A stretch of DNA of 59,590 nucleotides from Bacillus glycinifermentans (GCF_001042475.2 NZ_LECW02000027.1:1-59590), one strand, 5' to 3'. Positions 11,526 to 20,465 are shown, counted from the stretch's first letter. The notes: generated from the sequence alone by a model not told the origin. Made by a program: numbers and translations.

Positions 11526-12170
11526 GTGTTCTTTAAAATGCTGAAAGAAGATGTAGATGTCGTATTTGAACAAGATCCGGCTGCGAGAAGCTACATCGAA
11601 GTCATATTAACATATTCAGGGTTACATGCTATATGGGCGCATCGAATTGCACATGCTTTATATAAGAGAAAAAGGTTTTTCATCGCCAGAGCGATCTCTC
11701 AAATTGCCCGCTTCTTCACCGGGATTGAAATCCATCCGGGAGCCAAGATCGGCAGGCGCTTTTTCATCGATCACGGGATGGGGGTCGTGATCGGCGAAAC
11801 GTGTGAGATCGGAAACAATGTAACGGTCTTTCAGGGCGTTACGCTCGGAGGAACAGGAAAAGAAAAAGGAAAACGGCATCCGACAATAGAGGATGATGCC
11901 ATGATTTCAACGGGAGCTAAGGTGCTTGGTTCGATTACGATCGGAAGAGGCTCGAAGATCGGCGCCGGTTCGGTCGTCCTGCACGATGTACCTGAATGCT
12001 CCACCGTTGTCGGCATTCCCGGACGCGTCGTGGTGCAAAACGGAAAGAAAATTAAACGCGATCTGAACCATCAGGATTTGCCGGATCCCGTTGCCGACCG
12101 CTTCAAAGAATTAGAGAACGAAATCAGGCAGCTGAAACAGGAGCTTTTAGAGAAAAGAAAGGGAAGATGA
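11526..12170 (+). CDS. cysE: CysE, serine O-acetyltransferase
   Basis: Makes O-acetylserine from serine and acetyl-CoA, the committed step of cysteine synthesis. The 214-residue protein has an N-terminal helical part and a left-handed beta-helix built of hexapeptide repeats (about residues 65-180), including [12 protein letters not shown] and the [12 protein letters not shown] loop. I use GTG 11526, 7 bases after GGGGGG, as in B. subtilis. It sits directly behind the cysteine T-box and 3 bases before cysS, so supply of cysteine and its tRNA charging are regulated together. Confidence 0.96.
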   Translation: MFFKMLKEDVDVVFEQDPAARSYIEVILTYSGLHAIWAHRIAHALYKRKRFFIARAISQIARFFTGIEIHPGAKIGRRFFIDHGMGVVIGETCEIGNNVTVFQGVTLGGTGKEKGKRHPTIEDDAMISTGAKVLGSITIGRGSKIGAGSVVLHDVPECSTVVGIPGRVVVQNGKKIKRDLNHQDLPDPVADRFKELENEIRQLKQELLEKRKGR

Positions 12171-12173
12171 GTT

Positions 12174-13577
12174 GTGACCATTACACTTTATAATACGCTG
12201 ACAAGAAAAAAAGAGCCGTTTGTGCCTCTTGAAGAAGGCAAGGTCAAAATGTATGTGTGCGGCCCGACCGTATATAATTACATTCACATTGGAAATGCAA
12301 GGCCGGCCATCGTATATGATACGGTCAGAAAATATTTGGAGTATAAAGGCTATGATGTTCACTACGTCTCAAACTTTACCGACGTGGATGACAAACTGAT
12401 CAAAGCGGCAAATGAGCTTGGAGAAGAAGTGCCGGTCATTGCCGACCGGTTTATCAAGGCATATTTTGAGGATGTCGGTGCGCTCGGCTGCTCAAAAGCC
12501 GACTGCCATCCGCGGGTAACCGAAAACATGGACGACATCATCGAGTTTATCCAGACGCTCATTGATAAAGGCTATGCCTATGAAGCGGACGGTGATGTTT
12601 ACTATAAAACAAGGTCGTTCAAAGACTACGGAAAACTATCGCATCAATCGATCGACGAATTGAGATCCGGCGCCCGGATTCAAGTGGGCGAGAAAAAAGA
12701 AGATGCCCTCGATTTCGCTTTATGGAAAGCGGCGAAAGAAAACGAAATCTTCTGGGATAGCCCTTGGGGCAAAGGCCGTCCGGGCTGGCACATCGAATGC
12801 TCCGCCATGGCGAAAAAATATTTGGGGGATTCGATCGATATCCATGCAGGAGGCCAGGATTTGACCTTCCCGCACCACGAAAACGAAATTGCCCAGTCTG
12901 AAGCTTTAACCGGCAAACTGTTTGCGAAATATTGGCTTCATAACGGCTACATCAATATTGATAATGAGAAAATGTCAAAATCGCTCGGAAATTTTGTGCT
13001 TGTGCATGACATCATTAAAGAGCACGATCCGCAAGTGCTGCGGTTTTTCATGCTCTCCGTTCACTACAGGCATCCGATCAACTATTCAGCCGAACTTCTC
13101 GAAAATACAAAAAATGCTTTTGGCCGCTTAAAAACGGCTTATAGCAATTTGCAGCATCGCCTGAAAAGCAGTACAAATTTAACAGAGGGCGATTCCGAAT
13201 GGCTTGAGAAAATCGAGGAGCAGAGGGAAGCCTTTGTTGCGGCAATGGACGATGACTTCAACACGGCGAATGCGATTTCTGTCCTGTTTGACCTGGCTAA
13301 GCATGCCAATTATTATTTGCAGGAAAAGAACACCGCTGAACGCGTGATTCAAGCGTTCATTCAAATGTTTGACGAGATCTGCTCCGTTCTCGGATTCTCT
13401 CTTCAGGAGCAGGAGCTGCTTGACAAGGATATTGAAGAGCTTATTGAAAAGAGAAACGAAGCCCGCAGAAACAGAGACTTTGCTACGTCTGATCAAATAC
13501 GCGATCAGCTCAAAAGCATGAACATCATTTTGGAGGATACTCCTCAAGGAACGCGCTGGAAAAGAGGAGAATCGTAA
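12174..13577 (+). CDS. cysS: CysS, cysteinyl-tRNA synthetase
   Basis: Class I synthetase that charges tRNA-Cys. The 467 residues show the zinc-ligand C29 in CGPTVYNY, the HIGH-type motif HIGN at 38-41, and the KMSKSLGN motif near residue 267. The DALR-type and C-terminal anticodon-recognition parts complete the enzyme. GTG 12174 is the start that matches B. subtilis CysS. It follows cysE by 3 bases under the shared cysteine T-box. mrnC starts 2 bases after its stop, so the operon continues. Confidence 0.97.
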   Translation: MTITLYNTLTRKKEPFVPLEEGKVKMYVCGPTVYNYIHIGNARPAIVYDTVRKYLEYKGYDVHYVSNFTDVDDKLIKAANELGEEVPVIADRFIKAYFEDVGALGCSKADCHPRVTENMDDIIEFIQTLIDKGYAYEADGDVYYKTRSFKDYGKLSHQSIDELRSGARIQVGEKKEDALDFALWKAAKENEIFWDSPWGKGRPGWHIECSAMAKKYLGDSIDIHAGGQDLTFPHHENEIAQSEALTGKLFAKYWLHNGYINIDNEKMSKSLGNFVLVHDIIKEHDPQVLRFFMLSVHYRHPINYSAELLENTKNAFGRLKTAYSNLQHRLKSSTNLTEGDSEWLEKIEEQREAFVAAMDDDFNTANAISVLFDLAKHANYYLQEKNTAERVIQAFIQMFDEICSVLGFSLQEQELLDKDIEELIEKRNEARRNRDFATSDQIRDQLKSMNIILEDTPQGTRWKRGES

Positions 13578-13579
13578 AC

Positions 13580-13996
13580 ATGAATTTGGAAGCCATTAAA
13601 GACGCCAAACAATTAAACGGTTTGGCGCTTGCCTACATGGGTGATGCCGTTTTGGAAATCTACGTCAGGCATCACCTGTTAAAGCAAGGTATGACAAAGC
13701 CCAATGATCTCCACAAGCACTCGAGCCGCTATGTTTCGGCAAAAGCGCAGGCGAGCATGCTGTTTGCCCTTGAAGAGCAGGATTTTTTTACAGAAGAAGA
13801 AAAGGCCGTGCTCAGAAGAGGGAGAAATGCAAAATCCGGAACAGTGCCTAAAAATACGGATGTCCAAACATACCGTTACAGCACAGCTTTCGAAGCCGTT
13901 ATTGGATATCTTTTTCTTGAGAAAAAAGAAGCGAGACTTGAAGAGATCATAAACAAAGCGTTGGAAATACGGGACGGCAGGGAGGAAGTCAAATGA
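13580..13996 (+). CDS. mrnC: MrnC, Mini-III ribonuclease
   Basis: Small RNase III-like enzyme without a double-stranded-RNA-binding domain; it trims the ends of precursor 23S rRNA. The 138 residues hold the catalytic helix [17 protein letters not shown] with D22 and the second acidic motif [12 protein letters not shown]. The length is close to the family's 130-145. It lies 2 bases after cysS and overlaps rlmB by 4 bases, grouping two 23S rRNA maturation enzymes. Confidence 0.95.
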   Translation: MNLEAIKDAKQLNGLALAYMGDAVLEIYVRHHLLKQGMTKPNDLHKHSSRYVSAKAQASMLFALEEQDFFTEEEKAVLRRGRNAKSGTVPKNTDVQTYRYSTAFEAVIGYLFLEKKEARLEEIINKALEIRDGREEVK

Positions 13997-14742
13997 GCCA
14001 GCAGCACGATTACGTCATAGGGAAAAACGCGGTAATTGAAACGTTAAAATCCGGCCGTGAACTGTACAAGTTATGGATGGCGGAAAACACGGTGAAGGGA
14101 CAGGCACAGCAGGTCGTTGAACTCGCCGCGAAAAAAGGAATCACGATTCATTATGTCCCCCGCAAAAAGCTCGATCAAATGGTTTCCGGCCAGCATCAAG
14201 GCGTCGTCGCTCAAGTCGCGGCTTATGAATACGCCGAGCTGGATGACCTTTTTCAAAAGGCCGAGGACAGGAATGAGCAGCCGTTTTTTATCGTTTTAGA
14301 TGAAATCGAAGACCCGCATAATCTCGGATCGATCATGCGTACGGCTGACGCGGTCGGCGCCCATGGGATCATCATTCCAAAAAGGCGTGCCGTCGGCCTT
14401 ACGACAACCGTCGCCAAAGCCTCAACAGGAGCGATCGAGCATATACCGGTCGTGAAGGTGACGAACCTTTCGCGGACATTGGAAGAATTGAAAGAACGGG
14501 GCATATGGATCGTCGGCACCGATGCGTCGGGGCGGCAGGATTACAGGTCGCTTGACGGAAACATGCCGCTCGCGCTTGTGATCGGAAGCGAAGGCAAAGG
14601 TATGGGAAGGCTTGTCAAGGAGTCATGCGATTTCCTCATTCGCCTCCCGATGGCGGGGAAAGTCACGTCCCTAAACGCTTCGGTTGCAGCGGGACTGTTG
14701 ATGTACGAAGTGTACCGGAAACGAAGCCCCTTGGGAGAATAG
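13993..14742 (+). CDS. rlmB: RlmB-type 23S rRNA 2'-O-methyltransferase
   Basis: SPOUT-family methyltransferase of the TrmH/RlmB group; in E. coli RlmB methylates G2251 of 23S rRNA. The 249-residue protein has an N-terminal substrate-binding domain (about 1-80) and a knotted SAM-binding domain. The latter has motif 1 ([16 protein letters not shown]), motif 2 ([12 protein letters not shown]) and motif 3 ([18 protein letters not shown]) all intact. The first four bases overlap mrnC (ATGA). The exact target nucleotide in Bacillus is inferred from the family. Confidence 0.94.
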   Translation: MSQQHDYVIGKNAVIETLKSGRELYKLWMAENTVKGQAQQVVELAAKKGITIHYVPRKKLDQMVSGQHQGVVAQVAAYEYAELDDLFQKAEDRNEQPFFIVLDEIEDPHNLGSIMRTADAVGAHGIIIPKRRAVGLTTTVAKASTGAIEHIPVVKVTNLSRTLEELKERGIWIVGTDASGRQDYRSLDGNMPLALVIGSEGKGMGRLVKESCDFLIRLPMAGKVTSLNASVAAGLLMYEVYRKRSPLGE

Positions 14743-14748
14743 AAAAGG

Positions 14749-15261
14749 ATGGATATCCTTTTAGTCGACGGTTATAACATGATTGGGGCGTGGCCTCAGC
14801 TGAAGGATCTGAAAGCGAACAGCTTCGAGGAAGCAAGGGACCTTTTGATTCAAAAAATGGCGGAATATCAAGCTTACACCGGTTTTCGGGTGATTGTCGT
14901 ATTCGATGCGCATCTCGTGAAAGGAATCGAGAAGAAAAAGATCAATCACCGGGTAGAGGTGATTTTCACGAGGGAGAATGAGACGGCTGACGAACGGATT
15001 GAAAAACTGGCGTCAGACCTGAACAATATTCAGACGCAAATCCACGTGGCCACATCCGATTATACCGAGCAGTGGGCGATCTTTGGACAGGGAGCGTTGC
15101 GCAAGTCTGCGAGGGAGCTGCTGAGGGAAGTTGAAGCGATCGAAAGAAAAATCGAAAAAAGCGTCAAAAAAATTACCATGGAGCGTCCCGTCGGAAAAAT
15201 CCCTTTATCTGAAGATGTTTTGAAAATATTTGAGAAATGGCGGCGCGGTGATTTGGAGTAG
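14749..15261 (+). CDS. rae1: Rae1 (YacP), ribosome-dependent mRNA endonuclease
   Basis: NYN/PIN-fold nuclease of 170 residues. In B. subtilis Rae1 enters the ribosomal A site and cuts certain mRNAs within the reading frame. The N-terminal motif ILLVDGYNMIGAW has the conserved Asp and Asn. Further acidic residues occur at VVFDAH and NETADERI, and the tail is helical and rich in charged residues. It is the last gene of the cysE-cysS-mrnC-rlmB-rae1 run; sigH has its own promoter right after the stop. Confidence 0.93.
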   Translation: MDILLVDGYNMIGAWPQLKDLKANSFEEARDLLIQKMAEYQAYTGFRVIVVFDAHLVKGIEKKKINHRVEVIFTRENETADERIEKLASDLNNIQTQIHVATSDYTEQWAIFGQGALRKSARELLREVEAIERKIEKSVKKITMERPVGKIPLSEDVLKIFEKWRRGDLE

Positions 15262-15262
15262 G

Positions 15263-15292
15263 TTGACGCTTTTTTGTCCATTACTGTATAAT
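15263..15292 (+). promoter_or_regulatory. Sigma-A promoter of sigH
   Basis: TTGACG at 15263-15268 and TATAAT at 15287-15292 are 18 bp apart, 33 bp before the sigH start. In B. subtilis this promoter is repressed by AbrB. The AT-rich flank is compatible with that, but AbrB has no readable consensus. Confidence 0.85.
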
Positions 15293-15324
15293 ATTTCTAT
15301 CTACGTGCGGTCGGGGGGATCGGA

Positions 15325-15996
15325 GTGAACTTAGGAAACAACCAGGGGAAATTCAGCAAAGAACAGTTCAGCAAAGAACGGTTTTGCCAGTTGGAAGACG
15401 AGCAGGTCATTGAAATGGTTCATGTCGGAGACAGTGATGCGTTAGATTACTTGATTACAAAGTACCGTAACTTTGTAAGGGCAAAAGCGAGATCCTACTT
15501 TTTAATAGGAGCCGATCGGGAGGACATCGTTCAGGAAGGAATGATCGGGCTCTACAAATCTATCCGTGATTTTAGAGAGGACAAGCTGACTTCGTTTAAA
15601 GCTTTTGCCGAATTATGCATTACCCGCCAGATTATTACCGCTATCAAAACAGCTACTCGCCAGAAACACATTCCGCTAAATTCTTATGTGTCGCTGGACA
15701 AGCCTATTTATGACGAAGAATCGGACAGGACGCTCCTCGACGTTATTTCGGGAGCTAAAGTAATGAATCCTGAGGAACTGATTATCAACCAGGAAGAGTT
15801 TGATGACATCGAGCTGAAAATGGGTGAATTGCTCAGCGATTTGGAAAGAAAAGTTCTTACGCTCTATCTCGACGGAAGATCCTATCAGGAAATATCCGAA
15901 GAATTAAACCGCCATGTAAAATCAATTGATAATGCGCTCCAGCGCGTCAAAAGGAAGCTCGAGAAATACCTGGAGCTCCGCGAAATCAGCTTGTAG
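15325..15996 (+). CDS. sigH: SigH, early-sporulation and competence sigma factor
   Basis: Alternative sigma factor for entry into sporulation and competence. Region 2 (about residues 35-110, with REDIVQEGMIGLYKSIRDF) and region 4 (about 170-215, with the helix-turn-helix RSYQEISEELNRHVKSIDNAL) are complete. The protein has 223 residues, against 218 in B. subtilis. The difference lies in the N-terminus, where the five residues FSKEQ are followed by a near copy, FSKER. This matches a 15-bp tandem duplication at 15352-15381. GTG 15325 is the start, after GGGGGGATCGG. It has its own promoter. Confidence 0.96.
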   Translation: MNLGNNQGKFSKEQFSKERFCQLEDEQVIEMVHVGDSDALDYLITKYRNFVRAKARSYFLIGADREDIVQEGMIGLYKSIRDFREDKLTSFKAFAELCITRQIITAIKTATRQKHIPLNSYVSLDKPIYDEESDRTLLDVISGAKVMNPEELIINQEEFDDIELKMGELLSDLERKVLTLYLDGRSYQEISEELNRHVKSIDNALQRVKRKLEKYLELREISL

Positions 15997-16012
15997 GGAG
16001 ACCTGCGGCATA

Positions 16013-16042
16013 TTGACAGTGATTTTGGGACTGTGATATCTT
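16013..16042 (+). promoter_or_regulatory. Likely sigma-A promoter for rpmG-secE
   Basis: TTGACA at 16013-16018 is a perfect -35 box, and TATCTT at 16037-16042 lies 18 bp later, 36 bp before rpmG. The -10 box is only fair. Confidence 0.65.
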
Positions 16043-16077
16043 ACTAAAGAAATGATTGTCCAGAAAAAGGTGTAAAC

Positions 16078-16227
16078 ATGAAGAAAAAAATCACGTTGGC
16101 CTGTAAAAATTGCGGGAACCGTAATTATACGACAATGAAAAGCTCCGCAGCTTTGGCTGAACGGCTCGAAGTAAAGAAATACTGCAATAACTGCAATTCT
16201 CATACAGTACATCTGGAAACAAAATAG
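16078..16227 (+). CDS. rpmG: Ribosomal protein L33
   Basis: Component of the large ribosomal subunit near the E site. The 49-residue frame runs from ATG 16078 to TAG 16227. It carries two zinc-binding CXXC pairs (C9/C12, C36/C39), so it is the zinc-containing form that is usually replaced or released under zinc limitation. The ribosome site AAAAAGGTG lies just upstream. It precedes secE by 34 bases. In B. subtilis 168 one of the L33 genes is a frameshifted pseudogene, as I recall in this interval; here the gene is intact. Confidence 0.93.
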   Translation: MKKKITLACKNCGNRNYTTMKSSAALAERLEVKKYCNNCNSHTVHLETK

Positions 16228-16261
16228 GGTTTTTGTTTTTAGGTTGTGGAGGTTTCTTACC

Positions 16262-16441
16262 ATGGGTATTATGAAATTCTTTAAGAACGTCGGAAAAGAA
16301 ATGAAGAAGGTCACGTGGCCAAAAGGAAAAGAATTAACGAGCTATACGGTCACCGTTATTACCACCGTTATCTTTTTCGTCATCTTTTTTGCACTGATCG
16401 ATTCAGGAATTACTCAATTAATTCGTTTAATAGTTGAATAA
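16262..16441 (+). CDS. secE: SecE, preprotein translocase subunit
   Basis: Essential subunit of the SecYEG membrane channel. The 59-residue protein is the short Gram-positive form. It has an amphipathic N-terminal helix (KFFKNVGKEMKKVTWPKGKE), whose TWP motif is conserved, and one transmembrane helix at about 27-50. ATG 16262 is chosen because GGAGG lies 9 bases upstream. A longer frame from 16244 would start with TTG-type codons inside that ribosome site. A strong terminator follows, and nusG starts beyond it. Confidence 0.95.
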   Translation: MGIMKFFKNVGKEMKKVTWPKGKELTSYTVTVITTVIFFVIFFALIDSGITQLIRLIVE

Positions 16442-16484
16442 TGATCAGCATAACGTGTTATAATAGATCTTAATATGACTTGCC

Positions 16485-16513
16485 AAAAAACCCGTTCGAC
16501 GGGTTTTTTCATT
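16485..16513 (+). terminator. Rho-independent terminator after secE
   Basis: A 10-bp perfect stem (AAAAAACCCG / CGGGTTTTTT) has a 5-base loop and a T-rich right arm. It separates rpmG-secE from nusG. A weak promoter-like pair (TTGTTT and TATAAA at 16512-16539) just beyond could restart transcription for nusG. Confidence 0.88.
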
Positions 16514-16611
16514 GTTTCAAAATATGAGGCTCGTATAAAAGAAGTGTCAGTTTCCCGGTACGGCCAATAAACATTAAGGTGTGGGGAGGGAAGGACTTAA
16601 AAGGGTCCTGA

Positions 16612-17151
16612 ATGAGAATGGAAAAGAAATGGTATGTTGTGCATACGTACTCCGGCTACGAAAATAAGGTGAAAGCGAATTTGGAAAAACGGGTCGAGTC
16701 GATGGGGATGCAGGATAAAATCTTCCGCGTCGTCGTGCCTGAAGAAGAAGAGACAGATATTAAAAACGGCAAGAAGAAAGTTGTTAAAAAGAAGGTCTTC
16801 CCTGGCTATGTTCTTGTCGAGCTTGTCATGACGGACGACTCCTGGTATGTCGTGCGAAATACGCCGGGCGTGACGGGATTTGTCGGTTCTGCCGGATCAG
16901 GCTCGAAGCCGACGGCTCTGCTTCCGGGCGAAGCCGAAAAAATTCTGAAGCGGATGGGTCTTGAAGAACGCAAAACGGAAATCGACTTTGAACTGAAGGA
17001 AACCGTGAAGGTAATCGACGGACCGTTTGCCGATTTCACGGGCACGATCGAGGAAATCGACCATGATAAAAACAAAGTCAAGGTATTCGTTAACATGTTC
17101 GGGAGAGAGACCCCTGTTGAACTTGAATTTACTCAAGTTGACAAATTGTAA
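16612..17151 (+). CDS. nusG: NusG, transcription elongation and pausing factor
   Basis: Binds RNA polymerase and, in Bacillus, stimulates sequence-specific pausing at TTNTTT-type sites. It has the NGN domain (about residues 5-105) and a C-terminal KOW domain (about 127-175, VKVIDGPFADFTG). The frame from ATG 16612 gives 179 residues, and AAGGG lies 6 bases upstream. ATG 16618 would give the 177 residues of B. subtilis NusG but has a longer 12-base spacing. Both starts are possible. It lies between secE and the L11-L1 genes, as in most bacteria. Confidence 0.96.
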   Translation: MRMEKKWYVVHTYSGYENKVKANLEKRVESMGMQDKIFRVVVPEEEETDIKNGKKKVVKKKVFPGYVLVELVMTDDSWYVVRNTPGVTGFVGSAGSGSKPTALLPGEAEKILKRMGLEERKTEIDFELKETVKVIDGPFADFTGTIEEIDHDKNKVKVFVNMFGRETPVELEFTQVDKL

Positions 17152-17162
17152 TGGAAAAGCGC

Positions 17163-17191
17163 TTGAAATCACTATATAAAAGTGGTAATAT
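17163..17191 (+). promoter_or_regulatory. Sigma-A promoter of rplK-rplA
   Basis: TTGAAA at 17163-17168 and TAATAT at 17186-17191 are exactly 17 bp apart, in the gap after nusG. The resulting transcript would carry a leader of about 125 bases. Confidence 0.8.
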
Positions 17192-17203
17192 ACAAAGGTG
17201 CGT

Positions 17204-17221
17204 CTTGGCAAAAAGGCCAAG
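17204..17221 (+). promoter_or_regulatory. Hairpin in the rplK leader
   Basis: A 6-bp stem (CTTGGC / GCCAAG) with an A-rich loop lies just after the rplK start point. A short T-run follows about 14 bases later. It may be part of an autoregulatory leader, but no known family is recognised with certainty. Confidence 0.4.
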
Positions 17222-17322
17222 TCGGCTAGCTTGATATTTTTTCATCATTCATATAAAGAATGAGACCTTGAGTGGGAGGGTTCACCCTATTACCACATCA
17301 CGGACTTAAGGAGGTGTGTCTC

Positions 17323-17748
17323 GTGGCTAAAAAAGTAGTTAAAGTTGTAAAATTGCAAATTCCTGCTGGGAAAGCGAATCCAGCTCCGCCAGTTGGTCCT
17401 GCATTAGGTCAAGCCGGTGTTAACATCATGGGATTCTGTAAGGAGTTTAACGCTCGTACATCTGACCAGGCTGGTCTTATCATTCCTGTAGAAATTTCGG
17501 TTTACGAAGACCGTTCATTTACATTTATTACAAAAACTCCGCCTGCTGCTGTACTGCTTAAAAAAGCGGCTGGAATTGAGTCAGGTTCTGGTGAGCCTAA
17601 CCGTAATAAAGTCGCAACCGTTAAACGCGATAAAGTACGTGAAATCGCCGAAACAAAAATGCCTGACTTGAATGCGGCAGATGTTGAAGCGGCTATGCGT
17701 ATGGTTGAAGGAACTGCCCGCAGTATGGGTATTGTGATCGAAGACTAA
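17323..17748 (+). CDS. rplK: Ribosomal protein L11
   Basis: Builds the GTPase-associated centre of the 50S subunit with L10 and binds 23S rRNA helices 43/44; it is needed for the RelA stringent response. The 141 residues contain the proline-rich hinge region ([20 protein letters not shown]) and the C-terminal RNA-binding helix. GTG 17323 is the start, placed after AAGGAGGTG. An upstream in-frame extension to 17272 has no ribosome site and is not conserved. It has its own promoter and is followed by rplA after 99 bases. Confidence 0.97.
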
Positions 17749-17761
17749 TTTGTTTCTTTGT

Positions 17762-17796
17762 GGGTTGCGAGTTTGGATCAGACAAGTTCGCAACCC
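17762..17796 (+). promoter_or_regulatory. Two-part hairpin between rplK and rplA, candidate L1 site
   Basis: The outer 9-bp perfect stem (GGGTTGCGA / TCGCAACCC) encloses a 4-bp inner stem (GTTT / AGAC, loop GGATC). An asymmetric AAGT bulge lies on the 3' side. Helix plus asymmetric loop plus helix is the general form of an L1-binding site, and L1 is encoded next. There is no T-run, so it is not a terminator. The function is inference. Confidence 0.5.
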
Positions 17797-17847
17797 TTAT
17801 TCGTGGGAGGTTATTTCCGCTAAAACCACTAAGGAGGAAATTTTGAA

Positions 17848-18546
17848 ATGGCTAAAAAAGGTAAAAAGTACGTTGAAGCAGCCAAGCTTGTAGAGCGTAC
17901 AAAAGCTTACGATGTAAACGAAGCGATTGAGCTCGTGAAAAAAACAAACACAGCTAAATTCGATGCCACAGTTGAAGCGGCATTCCGTTTAGGTGTTGAC
18001 CCTCGTAAAAACGACCAGCAAATCCGCGGTGCAGTTGTTCTTCCAAACGGAACGGGTAAAACTCAACGCGTCCTTGTTTTCGCTAAAGGAGAAAAAGCGA
18101 AAGAAGCAGAAGCTGCTGGTGCAGATTATGTAGGTGATGTTGATTACATCAACAAAATCCAGCAAGGCTGGTTCGATTTCGATGTAATCGTTGCAACACC
18201 TGACATGATGGGTGAAGTCGGTAAAATCGGCCGCGTGCTCGGACCAAAAGGTCTTATGCCAAACCCTAAAACAGGAACGGTTACATTTGAAGTTGAAAAA
18301 GCAGTAAACGAAATCAAAGCGGGTAAAGTTGAATACCGCGTTGATAAAGCCGGAAATATTCATGTTCCGATCGGTAAAGTGTCATTCGAAGACGAGAAAC
18401 TTGTTGAAAACTTCGCGACAATGTATGACACAATCTTAAAAGCAAAACCTGCTGCTGCTAAAGGTGTATACGTGAAGAACGTTTCCGTTACATCTACAAT
18501 GGGACCTGGAATCAAAGTGGACCCTTCAACTTTCAACGTAAAATAA
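17848..18546 (+). CDS. rplA: Ribosomal protein L1
   Basis: Forms the mobile L1 stalk beside the E site and usually represses its own mRNA. The 232 residues match the two-domain L1 fold, with the signature [18 protein letters not shown] at about residues 130-147. The ribosome site AAGGAGG lies 13 bases before the ATG. It forms an operon with rplK. A structured element lies between the two genes, and the L10 promoter starts right after its stop. Confidence 0.97.
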   Translation: MAKKGKKYVEAAKLVERTKAYDVNEAIELVKKTNTAKFDATVEAAFRLGVDPRKNDQQIRGAVVLPNGTGKTQRVLVFAKGEKAKEAEAAGADYVGDVDYINKIQQGWFDFDVIVATPDMMGEVGKIGRVLGPKGLMPNPKTGTVTFEVEKAVNEIKAGKVEYRVDKAGNIHVPIGKVSFEDEKLVENFATMYDTILKAKPAAAKGVYVKNVSVTSTMGPGIKVDPSTFNVK

Positions 18547-18548
18547 TA

Positions 18549-18578
18549 TTGACTTAGCTTGATACGTTCTGATATAAT
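18549..18578 (+). promoter_or_regulatory. Sigma-A promoter of rplJ-rplL
   Basis: TTGACT at 18549-18554 and TATAAT at 18573-18578 are 18 bp apart. The start point falls near 18585, giving a leader of about 220 bases before rplJ. Confidence 0.85.
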
Positions 18579-18609
18579 TCAAAACGTTGTAAAATAAAAT
18601 ATGTCCATT

Positions 18610-18730
18610 TATACCGTAGACAGTAGGTGCCTTCAGAGGCTTAATTTCCTACCGAGGTGTATATATATCACAGCTTTTACGCTACGTATGCTTGTATATA
18701 CAGCCTCCATGTCGAATGGAGGCTTTTTAT
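18610..18730 (+). promoter_or_regulatory. L10 ribosomal-protein leader with attenuator
   Basis: The long untranslated leader before rplJ contains a region with paired AGTAGGTGCC / TTTCCTACC segments near 18625-18655. An intrinsic terminator follows: GCCTCCAT at 18703-18710, a 5-base loop, ATGGAGGC at 18716-18723, then five T. This fits the known Firmicute L10 leader, in which L10(L12)4 binding favours termination. I assigned it from position and structure. Confidence 0.8.
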
Positions 18731-18804
18731 ATGGAATCTGTCGTTAAAGAACGTGATCACCGAACGGTATAAGTGTTACACAAGAATCTACAGGAGGTGT
18801 AACC

Positions 18805-19305
18805 ATGAGCAGCGCAATCGAAACAAAAAAAGTTGTTGTTGAAGAAATTACTTCTAAACTGAAAGAAAGTAAATCAACGATCATCGTTGACTATCGCGGT
18901 CTTAACGTGGCTGAAGTAACAGAACTTCGCAAACAGCTTCGCGAAGCTGGCGTTGAGTTCAAAGTCTACAAAAACACAATGACTCGCCGTGCGGTAGAAC
19001 AAGCTGAGCTTGATGGTTTAAACGAGTTCTTAACTGGACCGAATGCGATCGCATTCAGCACAGAAGATGTTGTCGCTCCGGCAAAAGTTCTTAACGAGTT
19101 TGCCAAAAAGAACGAAGCTCTTGAAATCAAAGCCGGCGTTATCGAAGGCAAAGTTTCTACTGTTGAAGAAGTGAAAGCTCTTGCTGAACTTCCATCACGC
19201 GAAGGCTTGCTTTCTATGTTGCTTAGCGTACTTCAAGCTCCAGTTCGCAACCTTGCTCTTGCTGCAAAAGCTGTGGCAGATCAGAAGGAAGAACAAGGCG
19301 CTTAA
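18805..19305 (+). CDS. rplJ: Ribosomal protein L10
   Basis: Anchors the L12 dimers to the 50S stalk base. The 166-residue protein has the N-terminal RNA-binding domain with [20 protein letters not shown] and a C-terminal helix that carries L12 dimers. The GGAGGTG ribosome site precedes the ATG. Expression is controlled by the attenuating leader upstream, and rplL follows after 42 bases in the same operon. Confidence 0.97.
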   Translation: MSSAIETKKVVVEEITSKLKESKSTIIVDYRGLNVAEVTELRKQLREAGVEFKVYKNTMTRRAVEQAELDGLNEFLTGPNAIAFSTEDVVAPAKVLNEFAKKNEALEIKAGVIEGKVSTVEEVKALAELPSREGLLSMLLSVLQAPVRNLALAAKAVADQKEEQGA

Positions 19306-19347
19306 TCTTATCAGTCTTTAAAATTAAAACAAATGGAGGAATTACAA

Positions 19348-19719
19348 ATGGCTTTAAATATCGAAGAAATCATTGCTTCCGTTAAAGAAGCAACTGTTCT
19401 TGAGTTGAACGAATTAGTAAAAGCAATCGAAGAAGAATTTGGCGTAACTGCTGCTGCTCCTGTAGCTGTAGCTGGCGGAGCTGTTGCCGGCGGTGCTGCT
19501 GAAGAGAAAACTGAATTTGATCTTATCCTTGCTGGTGCAGGAGACCAAAAGATCAAAGTTATCAAAGTTGTTCGTGAAATCACTGGTCTTGGCTTGAAAG
19601 AAGCTAAAGAACTTGTTGACAACACTCCAAAACCTCTTAAAGAAGGTATTGCGAAAGAAGAAGCTGAAGAGCTTAAAGCTAAACTTGAAGAAGTTGGCGC
19701 TTCTGTAGAAGTTAAGTAA
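19348..19719 (+). CDS. rplL: Ribosomal protein L7/L12
   Basis: Stalk protein that recruits translation GTPases. The 123 residues have the N-terminal dimer helix, an alanine/glycine-rich hinge at about 35-52, and the C-terminal domain with the factor-binding helix [23 protein letters not shown] 19348 follows GGAGG with 8-base spacing. An in-frame ATG at 19333 would lie before that site. A partial terminator follows, allowing some readthrough to the genes downstream. Confidence 0.97.
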   Translation: MALNIEEIIASVKEATVLELNELVKAIEEEFGVTAAAPVAVAGGAVAGGAAEEKTEFDLILAGAGDQKIKVIKVVREITGLGLKEAKELVDNTPKPLKEGIAKEEAEELKAKLEEVGASVEVK

Positions 19720-19741
19720 TCTTCACCTAATCTTTTAGGAG

Positions 19742-19770
19742 AAAGCTCGCTGTTAAAAGCGGGCTTTTTC
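19742..19770 (+). terminator. Terminator after rplL
   Basis: A 10-bp stem (AAAGCTCGCT / AGCGGGCTTT with one G-U pair), a 6-base loop and a short T-run. In B. subtilis partial readthrough here lets rplJL transcripts reach rpoB. Confidence 0.8.
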
Positions 19771-19859
19771 TTTGCTAAATAAATGAGTTCTTTCCGCATA
19801 AGATAATCCATCTTGTCTTAAGATATCTGGAGAGTTCACCAATTGAGGAGGTTCTATGG

Positions 19860-20465
19860 ATGACTGACCATTATTATTCGGAAAAACCTTCAGCAAAAAG
19901 CAGCAGAAAAACGTGGGCATTCCAATTAAGAAACCGGACGTTTACATTTATCAGCGACAGCGGAGTCTTTTCAAAAAAAGAGGTGGACTTCGGTTCCAGA
20001 CTGCTGATCGAAGCTTTCCGTGAACCTGATCAAGACGGTGATTTTTTGGATGTGGGCTGCGGCTACGGTCCGATCGGCATTTCGCTTGCTGCGGATTTCA
20101 AAGATCGAATGGTTCATATGATCGATGTCAATGAAAGGGCTGTAGAACTTTCAAAGGAAAATGCGTTAAATAATCAGATTGAAAATGTTACGGTATATCA
20201 AAGTGATCTGTTTTCCAACGTCGAACCTGCAAAACAATTCGCTTCCATTGTCACCAATCCCCCCATACGAGCCGGGAAAAAAACGGTACACGCCATTTTT
20301 GAAAAAAGCGCTGAACATTTAAGGCCTTCAGGTGATTTGTGGGTCGTCATTCAGAAAAAGCAAGGCGGTCCTTCCGCTATTGAAAAATTAAAACAGCTTT
20401 TTGCGGACGTTGAAGTCGTCCAAAAAAAGAAAGGGTATTATATCATAAAAGCAAAAAAAGTTTGA
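19860..20465 (+). CDS. ybxB: YbxB, class I methyltransferase of the RsmC type
   Basis: SAM-dependent methyltransferase of 201 residues, resembling the catalytic half of the RsmC 16S rRNA guanine-N2 methyltransferase. The SAM-binding motif I is DVGCGYGPIG (about residues 62-71). Motif IV is NPPIRAGK (about 135-142), the NPP form typical of N-methyltransferases acting on bases. The ATG at 19860 has TTGAGGAGG 8 bases upstream. It sits between rplL and rpoB, as in other Bacillus. The exact nucleotide target is inferred from the family only. Confidence 0.93.
   Translation: MTDHYYSEKPSAKSSRKTWAFQLRNRTFTFISDSGVFSKKEVDFGSRLLIEAFREPDQDGDFLDVGCGYGPIGISLAADFKDRMVHMIDVNERAVELSKENALNNQIENVTVYQSDLFSNVEPAKQFASIVTNPPIRAGKKTVHAIFEKSAEHLRPSGDLWVVIQKKQGGPSAIEKLKQLFADVEVVQKKKGYYIIKAKKV

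Noticed and set aside
16434..16464. TTGAAT and TATAAT pair after secE
   Set aside because: The spacing is 19 bp, and the transcript would meet the secE terminator within about 15-20 bases. Probably chance.
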